A DNA stretch of 64,000 nt. It comes from Chromohalobacter beijerinckii. GTDB lineage: Bacteria; Pseudomonadota; Gammaproteobacteria; Pseudomonadales; Halomonadaceae. The position numbers and the translations under genes are program-made. Shown here in pieces: positions 1 to 9,976 of this stretch. Below the pieces are notes generated by a model. The model searched no databases. It was not told the DNA's origin and was given only the letters and a program-made list of their open reading frames with translations. Position 1 is the stretch's first letter. Each line of letters opens with the position of its first letter. The stretch lies in NCBI RefSeq assembly GCF_023061185.1, contig NZ_JAKGAK010000013.1, positions 1 through 64,000 on the forward strand, read 5' to 3'.

Positions 1-70
1 TCTGGCTGATCTGAATCACGGTCAGACGAACAAGATACTGGCAAAGTGCGCGCTGCCCTGGTGCGCAGCA

Positions 71-98
71 TAAAAAAAGCCGCCCGGGCGGGCGGCTT
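71..98 (-). terminator. Rho-independent terminator, minus strand
   Basis: GCCGCCC and GGGCGGC (79-85 and 90-96) form a 7-bp GC stem around GGGC. Read on the minus strand, the stem is followed by seven T (complement of the A run 72-78). On the plus strand only TTAA follows, so it works best for minus-strand transcription, although no minus-strand gene is seen immediately upstream. Confidence 0.7.
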
Positions 99-190
99 AA
101 AGACCGTGACTAGCTTGATGAGGAGATAACCATGGGCAGGAACCTGACATTCGCTGCTTAGGTCAGTGGCGCTTGGCGGCGCCACGATTG
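71..190 (-). ncRNA. Candidate Fur-controlled small RNA (RyhB/PrrF-like plan)
   Basis: No gene is seen on the minus strand here, yet it carries a promoter-like element with a Fur-like box (194-222) and ends in a GC hairpin followed by seven T. The predicted transcript is about 115 nt. Near its 5' end GTGGCG and CGCCAC can form a 6-bp hairpin. An apparently unpaired middle part (about 117-136) contains TCTCCTC, complementary to a Shine-Dalgarno sequence, followed by the terminator. This plan matches iron-responsive sRNAs such as RyhB and PrrF, but I see no sequence similarity to them. That it is an sRNA is inference. Confidence 0.45.
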
Positions 191-193
191 TTA

Positions 194-222
194 AGGTAAA
201 CCATTCTCATTTGAGTCGTCAA
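194..222 (-). promoter_or_regulatory. Candidate promoter with overlapping Fur-like box (196-214)
   Basis: On the minus strand TTGACG (217-222) is followed after 17 bp by a weak -10, TTACCT (194-199). The spacer holds a 19-mer at 196-214 that matches 11 of 19 positions of the classical Fur consensus, including AATGAGAAT. A facing AACGAGAAT lies at 227-235 on the plus strand, giving a dyad with ATTCTCATT at 204-212. Fur sites commonly overlap the -35/-10 region of iron-repressed promoters. The dyad could instead control the plus-strand dehydrogenase gene at 268. Confidence 0.35.
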
Positions 223-267
223 GCGTAACGAGAATATTTTTCACTTGGGTGCATCGGGAGGCTTTTC

Positions 268-1263
268 GTGACGCATATCGCCATGTTCAGTGCCCAGCCG
301 TATGACCGGCGTTTCTTCGAGGCCGCGAATGCGCGCCATGGGTTCCAGATCGGCTATCACGAGGTGGCGCTCAGCGCGGAGAGTGTCATGCTGGCCCATG
401 GCGCCGACGGCGTGTGCGCCTTCGTCAACGATACCCTGGACGCCACCGTGCTGGCGGCGCTTGCGGCCCAAGGCGTAGGTTTCGTGGCCATGCGCTGCGC
501 CGGGTTCAACAATGTCGACATCGAGGCCGCCGTACGTTTGGGCATCGCGGTGGTGCGCGTGCCGGCCTACTCGCCGGAGGCGGTGGCCGAGCATGCCCTG
601 GCCTTGTTGCTGACACTGAACCGCCGCACGCATCGGGCCTACAATCGCGTGCGCGAGGGTAACTTCATGCTCGAGGGCCTATTGGGCATGACGCTGCACG
701 GCAAGACGGTAGGGCTCATCGGGACCGGTCGCATCGGGCTGGCCACGGCACGCATATTCGCCGGTCTCGGCTGTCGCTTACTGGGCGAGGACCGCTACCC
801 CAGTGAGGCGTTCACGACACTGGGTGGCGAGTATGTCTCGCGCCGGCGCCTGCTGGCGGAGAGCGATGTGATCAGCTTGCATTGCCCATTGACCGACGAC
901 ACGCGTTACCTGATCGATGCCGAGGCCCTGGCGACGATGAAACCGGGGGCGCTGTTACTCAACACCTCGCGCGGTGCTCTGATCGATACGCGCGCGGTGA
1001 TCGACGCGCTCAAGGCGCGCCGCCTGGGCGGACTGGCCATCGATGTCTATGAGCAGGAAACCTCGCTGTTCTTCCGTGACCATTCCGGCGATATCATCGA
1101 CGACGACGTCTTTCAGCGTCTGGTGACCTTCCCCAACGTGCTGATCACCGGGCACCAAGGGTTTTTCACTCAGGAGGCGTTGGCCGAGATCGCCGAGGTT
1201 ACGCTCGGCAACGTGGCCTGCCTGCAGCGTGGCGCGCCTTGTGCCAACCGTGTCGACGATTGA
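268..1263 (+). CDS. ldhA: D-2-hydroxyacid dehydrogenase, probable D-lactate dehydrogenase (LdhA-like)
   Basis: The 331-residue product would reduce pyruvate to D-lactate with NADH in the cytoplasm. The NAD-binding motif GTGRIG lies at residues 152-157, the catalytic Arg at 235 (SRG), the Glu in YEQE near 262-264 and the catalytic His at 296 (GHQ). Length and the C-terminal half match E. coli LdhA (329 aa). The GTG start at 268 has GGGAG 8-12 nt upstream. The gene stands alone, converging on the AEC carrier with only 3 bp between stops. Other 2-hydroxyacid substrates cannot be excluded. Confidence 0.85.
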   Translation: MTHIAMFSAQPYDRRFFEAANARHGFQIGYHEVALSAESVMLAHGADGVCAFVNDTLDATVLAALAAQGVGFVAMRCAGFNNVDIEAAVRLGIAVVRVPAYSPEAVAEHALALLLTLNRRTHRAYNRVREGNFMLEGLLGMTLHGKTVGLIGTGRIGLATARIFAGLGCRLLGEDRYPSEAFTTLGGEYVSRRRLLAESDVISLHCPLTDDTRYLIDAEALATMKPGALLLNTSRGALIDTRAVIDALKARRLGGLAIDVYEQETSLFFRDHSGDIIDDDVFQRLVTFPNVLITGHQGFFTQEALAEIAEVTLGNVACLQRGAPCANRVDD

Positions 1264-1266
1264 GGC

Positions 1267-2181
1267 TCAACTGGCCAGCGCCATCCATGCCGGCAAGGTC
1301 ACCATGGCCAGCAGCGTCTGGCCGGTAATCAACGCTGCCATTAGCTCGGCGTCACCGCCAAGCTGGCGGGCGAGGATGTAGGCCGAGGTGGCGGTGGGCA
1401 GTGCGGCGAACAACAAGGCGATATCCCGACTCACCGGGTCGAGCCCGGTCAGCCAGGCCAGGCTCAACACCACCAGTGGGGTAGCGCCGAGCTTGAGCGT
1501 GGCCGACCACCAGAACGCATGGCCATGTCCTGTCAGCGCACGGGGTCGCAGGGCAACGCCCACGGCGATCAGCCCCAGCGGCAGGGCCGCGCGTCCGGTG
1601 AGTTCGACGGCGCTGCCCAGCCAACCCGGCAGACCGATGCCGGTGACATTGAGGGCGATACCGAGTACACAGGCCAGGATCAGCGGGTTGCGCAACAGGG
1701 CGGCCAGGCTGCGCCCCAGGCTAGAAGGCCCCAGCGTGCCCGCGGCGATGAAACCGCTCACGCAGAGAATGTTGGCCAGCGGGACCATCAATGCAACGGC
1801 GACTGCGGCTACCGTCGCCCCAGCTTGGCCATGTAGCGCGGCGGCGCCGGCGACTCCTACGTAAGTATTGAAGCGCAGCGTGCCTTGTAGCACCGAGGTA
1901 AACGCCGCTGGCGCCAGCGCTAGGCGATGACGCGCGCACCAGAGTCCCAGCGCGAACAGTGCCATGGTGCCCAGCAATGCCACCGCTAGTCGGATGATCG
2001 GCACCTGCGCGACATCCGCCGTGGCCAGCGTCGAGACCAGCATGGCAGGGAACAGCAGAAAGTAGATCAGCCGTTCCATCGCGGGCCAGAAATCGCCCCC
2101 GGGAAAACGCCGCCAACCCAGCAGGGCGCCGAGTAGAATCAGTAAAAACAGAGGGCCCAGGGCCCCAGTGACACCGCTCAT
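1267..2181 (-). CDS. AEC-family (auxin efflux carrier-like) transporter
   Basis: This 304-residue protein is almost wholly hydrophobic, with about ten membrane segments split by a short central polar stretch, as in AEC family carriers. It begins MSGVTGALGPLFLLILLGAL and is preceded by GGAGG nine bases before the ATG. Bacterial members move malate, malonate or other organic anions, but the substrate cannot be read from the sequence. It lies tail to tail with the D-lactate dehydrogenase gene; an organic-acid role would suit that neighbour, but this is inference only. Confidence 0.8.
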   Translation of the reverse strand: MSGVTGALGPLFLLILLGALLGWRRFPGGDFWPAMERLIYFLLFPAMLVSTLATADVAQVPIIRLAVALLGTMALFALGLWCARHRLALAPAAFTSVLQGTLRFNTYVGVAGAAALHGQAGATVAAVAVALMVPLANILCVSGFIAAGTLGPSSLGRSLAALLRNPLILACVLGIALNVTGIGLPGWLGSAVELTGRAALPLGLIAVGVALRPRALTGHGHAFWWSATLKLGATPLVVLSLAWLTGLDPVSRDIALLFAALPTATSAYILARQLGGDAELMAALITGQTLLAMVTLPAWMALAS

Positions 2182-2299
2182 TGTGCCTCCGCTTGAGCAA
2201 CTTCATGGACACCGGACACTGACCGCAGCCAAGCTCGCCGGGACACGAACTGGTAAGCTTAGCGCGATGCCCCTGGGTAATGGGATTCGACCTAACGAT

Positions 2300-2791
2300 A
2301 TGCAACATCATGATGAAGATCCGGTAAGATCGCTGCTGCTCAATCTACTGACGCTAGTAACGCTGATAACGGTCCTGGTAGCGGCTGGTTATCTCGCCGA
2401 CTATTACCTGCGTGATTCGCGCGAGAACGTCACCTGGTATCCGCCGCGTATGCATTGCGATCTGCGCGACGGGGCGTGCCGTACCGATATTGGCTTGAAT
2501 GGGACGTTGCGCTTCGAAATAAACGGCGACTTCGCCTCGTACGAGCCGTTGACGCTGGATGTACAGACATCCGGTATCGACGTGGAATCGGCGGTCGTGG
2601 AGTTCGTCGGACGCGACATGAACATGGGCCTTACTCGGGTTGAGTTAGAGGCGGTCGGGGATGGCCACTTCCGGGGCGTGGGCGAGCTCCGTCCTTGCAC
2701 GGAAACGGTCATGCCGTGGCGGGCACAGGTGATTCTCGAGACCCCTGAGGGGCAAGAGGGGAGCTGGTTCGACTTCGATATTCACCGCTAG
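2300..2791 (+). CDS. Hypothetical single-pass membrane protein with periplasmic domain
   Basis: I do not recognise a family. From the ATG at 2300 the product has 163 residues: a charged start (MQHHDEDP), one hydrophobic segment at about residues 11-32, then a roughly 130-residue soluble domain predicted to face the periplasm. That domain has three Cys, two close together (CDLRDGAC) and one later (RPCTE), which might form a disulfide. Many alternating beta-like stretches suggest an all-beta fold. The frame stays open to 2168, and an in-frame ATG at 2267 is an alternative start; neither has a strong ribosome binding site. Confidence 0.6.
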   Translation: MQHHDEDPVRSLLLNLLTLVTLITVLVAAGYLADYYLRDSRENVTWYPPRMHCDLRDGACRTDIGLNGTLRFEINGDFASYEPLTLDVQTSGIDVESAVVEFVGRDMNMGLTRVELEAVGDGHFRGVGELRPCTETVMPWRAQVILETPEGQEGSWFDFDIHR

Positions 2792-3184
2792 GCGCGGCAT
2801 ACCACGTAACGTTTGTCCACATTATAACAATCGCCCTTACCATGCGGCTTGTGGGTAAGCCAACGCTTACTCCGTGCTTTCCTCTGGGTGGCAGCTTTTA
2901 TTAAAAAATTAATTAAAACAATGGCTTAATATGTGATTTCTGATGCGCTGGCGAGGCGTGCTTGACTGCGGGCGAGCGTCATGCAAGGGCTCAATGGGGT
3001 CAGGTAAGCCGGTTTTCACCGCCAAGCCACAGACGCTCCACAAAACTATCCACAGGCGGTAGTGGCGATGGGGTGTGGAAAACGCACAGCGCGAGCGTCC
3101 GGCAAGAAGGCCATGCGTAGAAAGACGAGGATAGCGTGAAGAGAGATGTTAGGCGCCCCGCGAGGCGCCTAACGTGACGAGCGC
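2792..3184. other. 393-bp noncoding region with DnaA-box-like cluster and AT island
   Basis: No convincing gene is present. Four 9-mers each differ by one base from the DnaA box TTATNCACA: TTGTCCACA at 2813-2821 (+), TTACCCACA at 2850-2858 (-), CTATCCACA at 3046-3054 (+) and TTTTCCACA at 3074-3082 (-). Between the two pairs lies a strongly AT-rich stretch at about 2896-2934, in contrast to the GC-rich surroundings. No GATC site is visible. The right end holds a hairpin behind the FKBP gene. Confidence 0.4.
3148..3173 (-). terminator. Hairpin downstream of the FKBP gene
   Basis: GTTAGGCGCC and GGCGCCTAAC form a perfect 10-bp stem around CCGCGA, 12 bp after the FKBP stop codon. On the minus strand the stem is followed by ATCTCTCTTC, only moderately U-rich, so termination may be partial or the stem may protect the mRNA 3' end. 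Confidence 0.55.
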
Positions 3185-3901
3185 TTACTCGTTGGCTGAC
3201 GCTTGTTGGTCGTCGCCGGCTTCGATGCCCAGCAACTCGATCTTGAAGGTCAGTGCCTGGTTGGGGCCGATCGGGCCGCCGGTGCCGCCCTGACCGTAGG
3301 CGAGTTCGGCGGGCACGTAGAGCATCCAGGTATCGCCGACCTGCATCTTCTGCAGGGCGTCCTGCCAACCCTCGATGACCTGACCGACCTGGAAGGTAAT
3401 CGGTTCGCCGCGCTCGTAGGAACTATCGAACACGGTACCGTCGGGCAGCTTGCCCTCGTAGTTGACCTTCACGGTATCGTCGGCGCTTGGGGTTTCGCCG
3501 TCGCCGGATTCGAGAACCTTGTACTGCAAACCCGAGTCGGTGACCTTCACACCGTCTTTCTTGGCGTTCTCTTCAAGGAACGCCTCGCTGGCCTTGCGGT
3601 TCTTTTCGGCTGACTGCGCCTTTTCCTTCTTCTGCTCAGCCATCTTCTGCTTCTGGAAGTCAGAGAGCGTGGCGGCGATCTCATCATCGCTCATCTGCAG
3701 GTCATCGCCGGCGTAAACGTCCTCCACCGCTTGGGTAAAGGCGTCGGTATCGAGATCCGAGATGTCCTGCTTAATGCTCTGGCCGAGCGTGGCGCCAATG
3801 CTATAGCTGAGTTTGGCTTCGTCGCTCTGCGGGGCAGCCATCGCCAGCAGCGGCGTCGCTACGAGGCCGCCGAATGCCACAGCCGTCATCAAACGTTTCA
3901 T
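3185..3901 (-). CDS. Periplasmic FKBP-type peptidyl-prolyl isomerase (FkpA/Mip-like)
   Basis: The 238-residue protein has a signal peptide (first ~22 residues, ending AMAA), a helical N-terminal dimerisation domain with the Mip/FkpA-type start KLSYSIGATLGQSIKQ, a charged long helix rich in Lys/Glu, and a C-terminal FKBP domain from about residue 120 (VKVNYEGKLPDGTVFDSS, then IEGWQDALQKMQVGD and ELAYG). It should catalyse proline isomerisation and chaperone folding in the periplasm. The C-terminal tail is acidic. AAGGAG precedes the start by seven bases. Confidence 0.92.
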   Translation of the reverse strand: MKRLMTAVAFGGLVATPLLAMAAPQSDEAKLSYSIGATLGQSIKQDISDLDTDAFTQAVEDVYAGDDLQMSDDEIAATLSDFQKQKMAEQKKEKAQSAEKNRKASEAFLEENAKKDGVKVTDSGLQYKVLESGDGETPSADDTVKVNYEGKLPDGTVFDSSYERGEPITFQVGQVIEGWQDALQKMQVGDTWMLYVPAELAYGQGGTGGPIGPNQALTFKIELLGIEAGDDQQASANE

Positions 3902-4047
3902 GAAAACTCCTTAACAAGATAAACAAACACCGCCCCTCGACTGTACCAGCACCGGTGCCGTTGCGCATCTGTGCGGAGGGCGACGGCTTGACATCGACGC
4001 GACTTTGCTCTTCTCTGAATCTACATTGATAAGAAAGAGGGAACTCT

Positions 4048-5073
4048 ATGCAACTGCGCAATATCGTTCTGAGTATCACGGCTTTAGGCTTGGTTGGTGT
4101 CGCGTCCACGGCGTCCGCCGATACCTGGCGTTTCGGTCTCGAAGAGACCGAAGGTAGCGTGCAGTACGGCTATGCGGAAGAGTTCAAGAAGTTGATCGAA
4201 GAAAAGAGCGACGGCGACATCACGGTCGAGTTGCTGCCGTATGGCTCCTGGGGGTCAAGCTACTCGGCGTTGTATGACGCCATCCAGAGCGGCGCCATTC
4301 CGCTTGGCTTCGGCTCTGGCTTCTTGGGCGGTACCGTCCCGGAAAGCCAGTTGATGAGTCTCAACTACGTCATGCCGAACGATCAGATGGAAACGGCCGA
4401 GATTCTCAACTCCGACGACTTCCTCAAGAGTGATGCGTGGCAGGACTCGTTCCGCGAGCGCGGTCTGGTGCCGCTGGGGGCCTTGCCCGAAGGGTATCAG
4501 GTCTGGACCACGAATAAGGAGGTCCGTACGCCGGAAGACATGGATAACCTCCAGATCCGTGTCATGGATAACAGCCTGCTACGTTCGACCTATGAAGCCT
4601 ATGGTGCTTCGCCGATCACCATCGCCTACGGCGAGCTCTATAGCGCCCTGCAGCAAGGTCAGGCGGAAGGTAACATCCAGCCAGTTTTCGCTCACGAGAA
4701 CATGGGCTTCTACGAAGTGCAGGACTACATGATCTTCGCCGATCAGTCGCAGTTCATCGCCAACTTCATCGGTAACGAAGAGTGGTACGACGACCTGTCC
4801 GACGATCAGCGCGAGATGCTTGATTCGACGCTCGACGAGATGGTTCAGAAGGGTCACGACATCCAGACCCAATTCAACTCCGAACGTCTCGAGACCATCA
4901 AGGAAAAAAGCGACATCAACATCGTCCACCTGGACGAGGAAGAGCGTGATGCCTTCCGCAAGCTGGCCGAACCAGTGCGTCAGACCTACGTCGATATGGT
5001 CGGCGAACGTGGTCAGAAAGCGTTGGACATCGTGCTGGATCATGTCGATCAGTCCGAAGACAAGGCGGAGTAA
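4048..5073 (+). CDS. TRAP transporter substrate-binding protein (DctP family)
   Basis: The 341-residue precursor has a signal peptide cleaved after about residue 24 (STASA-DTW). The mature part is an acidic DctP-type binding protein; Arg171 in IRVMDN occupies the family position that binds a substrate carboxylate. From memory, the mature N-terminus (WRFGLEETEG) and this region resemble the ectoine-binding TeaA of Halomonas, but substrate is not assigned. Its membrane partners lie next door on the opposite strand, converging with it. GAGGGAA precedes the ATG. Confidence 0.9.
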   Translation: MQLRNIVLSITALGLVGVASTASADTWRFGLEETEGSVQYGYAEEFKKLIEEKSDGDITVELLPYGSWGSSYSALYDAIQSGAIPLGFGSGFLGGTVPESQLMSLNYVMPNDQMETAEILNSDDFLKSDAWQDSFRERGLVPLGALPEGYQVWTTNKEVRTPEDMDNLQIRVMDNSLLRSTYEAYGASPITIAYGELYSALQQGQAEGNIQPVFAHENMGFYEVQDYMIFADQSQFIANFIGNEEWYDDLSDDQREMLDSTLDEMVQKGHDIQTQFNSERLETIKEKSDINIVHLDEEERDAFRKLAEPVRQTYVDMVGERGQKALDIVLDHVDQSEDKAE

Positions 5074-5113
5074 GCCTGACCGCCAACGTCTGAAGTACCG
5101 ACATGCCGCATGC

Positions 5114-5146
5114 AAAACCCCGGAAGCTCACGCTTCCGGGGTTTTT
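5114..5146. terminator. Bidirectional terminator after dctP
   Basis: A perfect 14-bp stem (5114-5127 with 5132-5145) closes a TCAC loop. The A run at the left and T run at the right let it act on either strand. It ends the dctP transcript and could also stop transcription arriving from dctM. Confidence 0.9.
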
Positions 5147-5197
5147 ATGTGTCTAGCGGATGGTGGTGCGTCAAAGAAGGTCGCTCCACGACGTGCT

Positions 5198-5217
5198 GGC
5201 CCGGCGAAGGCCGGGCC
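5198..5217. other. GC-rich hairpin between TRAP genes
   Basis: GGCCCGGC and GCCGGGCC form a perfect 8-bp stem around GAAG, 8 bp beyond the dctM stop. There is no U run, so it is more likely an mRNA 3'-end stabiliser than a terminator. Confidence 0.4.
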
Positions 5218-5225
5218 GGGCGCAC

Positions 5226-6509
5226 TCAGTCGCCGCCGAGCGAGGGGAGCAGCAGCGATATCTGCGGGAACATGATCAAGATGATCGTTGCCAATGCCAG
5301 GATGGCAATGAATGGCGGCGTGCCGCGAATGACTTCCATGTAAGGGCGGCGGAATACCGCGATGGCGGTGAAGATATCGCAACCGAATGGTGGGGTGGCC
5401 GAGCCGATGGCCGCCTGCAGGGTGACGATCACGCCCACATGCACCGGGTCCAACCCGGTGGCTTCGACCAGTGGCTTGAAGATCGGCACCAGAATCAGAA
5501 TGACCACGATCGGGTCGACGAACATGCAGCCCACGAAGAAGGCTGCAGCGATCAGCAGCAGTGCCAGAAACTGGTTGTCGCCGATACCTTCGATGATGGG
5601 GCCGAGAATTTGCTCCGGTACGCCGGCGGTGCCTAGGGTCTGTGAGAACGCCGCGCCGATGGCGACGAGGATGAAGACCACGGCGGTGATCATGCCGGTA
5701 GAGAGTGCCAGGCTACCGAGGTCACGGATCGATACCTGACGGTAGATGACGACCTCGAGGAGAAAGGCATAGGCCACCGCGACTGCCGAGGCCTCGACGG
5801 CGCTGAAGAAGCCGCCGTAGATACCGCCGACCACCAGCACCGGGAAACCCAACGGCAGAATGACTCTGCGAACCGCCTTGAAGCGTTCCGCCCAGGTGGC
5901 GCGTGGCTCGGGTTCGATCCCTTTCAGGCGTGCACCGATATAGCAGTACACGGCGAACATGGCCAGGATCAGAAGGCCGGGGAGAATGCCGGCGAGGAAC
6001 AAGTCGCCGATCGAAGTCTTCATGACCACGCCGTAGACGATGAAGCCGATGCTGGGTGGAATCAGCAGCGCAATATCGCTGGCGTTGATGATCAGGGCCA
6101 GAGCGAAACTGTCAGGGTAGCCCCGCGCCAGGAGACGAGGACGCATCGGTCCACCCATGGCGACCACGGTGGCCTGCGTAGAGCCCGATACAGCCCCGAA
6201 CAAGGCGCACGAGGCGGCGGTAGTGATGGGCAACCCCCCACGGACATGACGGGTGAAGACATCGACGACATCGAGCAGGCGGTTGGCAGTATGGCCTTTG
6301 GTGAGAATGTCGGCAGCGAAGATGAACATGGGCACGGCGGCGAGTACCCAACTGCCGATGCCATTGATCATCCAACTCACGGCTTGGTCGGGCCCGAAAA
6401 ACGTCATATCGGTGAACATCATGAACAGCGTGCCCGCCGCCAGAGGGACCATCATGGGGAATCCGAGCAGCAGCAGCACCAGCATGATCACGGCTAGCCA
6501 AGTTAGCAT
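5226..6509 (-). CDS. dctM: TRAP transporter large permease (DctM family)
   Basis: The 427-residue, strongly hydrophobic protein has about eleven to twelve membrane segments and the family's typical length. It forms the sodium-driven transport channel of a TRAP system together with DctQ and a periplasmic binding protein. Sequence such as PPSIGFIVYGVVMKTSIGDLF and the late SATPPFGCDIF are typical of DctM. GAGGACG lies upstream of the ATG. It follows dctQ by 47 bp on the same strand and so is co-transcribed with it. Confidence 0.93.
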   Translation of the reverse strand: MLTWLAVIMLVLLLLGFPMMVPLAAGTLFMMFTDMTFFGPDQAVSWMINGIGSWVLAAVPMFIFAADILTKGHTANRLLDVVDVFTRHVRGGLPITTAASCALFGAVSGSTQATVVAMGGPMRPRLLARGYPDSFALALIINASDIALLIPPSIGFIVYGVVMKTSIGDLFLAGILPGLLILAMFAVYCYIGARLKGIEPEPRATWAERFKAVRRVILPLGFPVLVVGGIYGGFFSAVEASAVAVAYAFLLEVVIYRQVSIRDLGSLALSTGMITAVVFILVAIGAAFSQTLGTAGVPEQILGPIIEGIGDNQFLALLLIAAAFFVGCMFVDPIVVILILVPIFKPLVEATGLDPVHVGVIVTLQAAIGSATPPFGCDIFTAIAVFRRPYMEVIRGTPPFIAILALATIILIMFPQISLLLPSLGGD

Positions 6510-6556
6510 TGTTTTACGTCCTCGCGTTGATGGCGGTCGTGTTTCGGAGAGGCAGT

Positions 6557-7198
6557 TCAGGCATCGCGGCGTGCATCATTGCCATTGCCATTGCCATTGC
6601 CTTCTTCCGCTTCCGGGGGCACTTCGTCGTATTCCTCTTTTTCGTTGAAGGCACGATAGATATCGTCACTGACCAGGTTGCGCACGGCGGTGAGCAGGTA
6701 TTGCACGCCGGCGAGAATGAAGCCGACAGGGAGGGCGAGATAGACGATCCATAGCGGGATGTTCAATGAAGCACTGTTACGACCGCGATCATGAATGGCC
6801 ATGACATAGTCGATGGACTTGTCGGCGAAATAGAACATCAATACCGCAGTGCCCAGACAAATCAGGATGAGGAGTGCCTTGCGCCAGCGGCCGCTGAGCT
6901 GGTCATAGATCGCCGACATGCTGATATGGCGGGCATTACGAGCTGCATAGCCGACACCGACGAAGGTGATCACCACGATGAGCATCTCGGTTACTTCATA
7001 GGTGCCGGGGATGCCTTGATCGAATAGCAGATTGCCGACGACGTGACCGCTCATGAGCACGGCCATGGCGAGTACGCCCCCCGCGATGATCACGCGCTCG
7101 ATGATGCCTAGGCCATGATCGATAGTTCCCAGTACACGAAGCAAGGCACTGCGTGATTCAGCCTTTTCATCGCTATTGCCAGGCTGTGAAGGTGTCAT
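6557..7198 (-). CDS. dctQ: TRAP transporter small permease (DctQ family)
   Basis: This 213-residue protein has four membrane segments and the DctQ features of an early hydrophobic helix (IERVIIAGGVLAMAVLMSGHVVG) and RHISMSAIYDQLSGRWRKAL. It is the small membrane subunit that pairs with DctM. The start at 7198 is chosen because AAGGA lies just upstream; the frame is open for another 30 codons without a ribosome binding site. The C-terminus is hydrophilic and carries an Asn-Gly repeat encoded by a 6-bp tandem repeat. Confidence 0.9.
   Translation of the reverse strand: MTPSQPGNSDEKAESRSALLRVLGTIDHGLGIIERVIIAGGVLAMAVLMSGHVVGNLLFDQGIPGTYEVTEMLIVVITFVGVGYAARNARHISMSAIYDQLSGRWRKALLILICLGTAVLMFYFADKSIDYVMAIHDRGRNSASLNIPLWIVYLALPVGFILAGVQYLLTAVRNLVSDDIYRAFNEKEEYDEVPPEAEEGNGNGNGNDARRDA
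6577..6600. repeat. Hexanucleotide tandem repeat in the 3' end of dctQ
   Basis: CATTGC is repeated four times without error, encoding Gly-Asn units in the DctQ tail. Because the unit is 6 bp, gain or loss of copies would not shift the frame. Confidence 0.85.
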
Positions 7199-7409
7199 GT
7201 CGTAGAGTCCTTTTTGTGATGGCCGATTCGTCGTGCGAATGGCATGGATCTCGACGTCCGTACCGCGCCGTGAAGGTGTCGCGATCAATCGGACTGGCTT
7301 CTATAAAACCTACAGAGTTTGCGGGGTGAGCGCCACTCGTCAATGGCGTGTCCGCACATGCGTGATATACGCTTTTCGAGCGTTGAGCTGATTGCGAAGC
7401 GATAACGTA

Positions 7410-7925
7410 TTATGGATGGTGAGCCGTGTTTTGGGTGGTCAGCGTTGCCAGCGCGGCTTCTTGTGCTGGCTCGTGTATGGTCAAGCAGCGTGTTAGCTGC
7501 ATTGTCAGGCTGGTGTCGTCCGCCCGGCGCTTGCGGACGGCATGCAACGTCTCGCTGAGTGCCTGAAACTGGCGCAGTGTTTCGCGTTCGGCGAGTAGCT
7601 CGGCTTCCTTGAGATGATCGCGCAGCGTCGCCACGTCATGTGCATGTCGCGCCCGCGGCTTGAGCATGCGGCGTAGGTAGCGGATCGGCTGTGTGACCTC
7701 GGCTTGCCAGGCACGGATCTCATCCAGCGTGCTGTACGTCTGCTCGGTGGGCACGAGAGCGTGATGATCGAGCCAGCAGCGCCACAACAATTCGCAGACA
7801 TCCGCCCCTGCCGTATCTTGTAGCTGCAAGCAGGCGTCGGCGACTCCGGGGCGCTGGTACAACGCCAAGGCATAATCCCAAAGCGGTGGATTCCGCAGGA
7901 CATCGCACAATTGGGTAGAATGCAT
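7410..7925 (-). CDS. TIGR02444 family protein of unknown function
   Basis: The 171-residue product (from ATG 7925, with GGAGA six bases upstream) is soluble, largely helical and Leu/Ala/Arg-rich. It matches what I recall of the TIGR02444 (DUF2390) family: an N-terminal LWDYALALYQRPGVADACL stretch followed by RPIRYLRRMLKP-like sequence. Members are commonly found next to the ABC-F gene yheS, as here, in divergent orientation with 65 bp between. No catalytic motif is visible and no function can be given. Confidence 0.7.
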   Translation of the reverse strand: MHSTQLCDVLRNPPLWDYALALYQRPGVADACLQLQDTAGADVCELLWRCWLDHHALVPTEQTYSTLDEIRAWQAEVTQPIRYLRRMLKPRARHAHDVATLRDHLKEAELLAERETLRQFQALSETLHAVRKRRADDTSLTMQLTRCLTIHEPAQEAALATLTTQNTAHHP

Positions 7926-7990
7926 GGGCAATCTCCAGCCGTCCTGGCAGGCATGGCGGCGTAACTCACCGAATCACCACCGGAGCGGGC

Positions 7991-9925
<1,935 letters not shown>

Positions 9926-9976
9926 TACGCGGAGGTGGACGCCTACCCTCGGCGAATGAGCGCGGGTCACCGGCCT

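Noticed and set aside
2-73. Open frame of 23 codons ending TAA at 71-73, possibly the tail of an upstream plus-strand gene
   Set aside because: Too short to recognise, and the hairpin that follows is oriented for minus-strand termination.
132-161. Nine-codon ORF (MGRNLTFAA) with a very good ribosome site
   Set aside because: No gene follows within 100 bp in a coupled position; the ribosome-site match is better explained as the complement of the proposed sRNA segment. A leader peptide for the dehydrogenase cannot be fully excluded.
2813-3082. True chromosomal origin (oriC)
   Set aside because: No dnaA, gidA, rpmH or parAB nearby and all boxes are imperfect, so I call it only a DnaA-box-like cluster.
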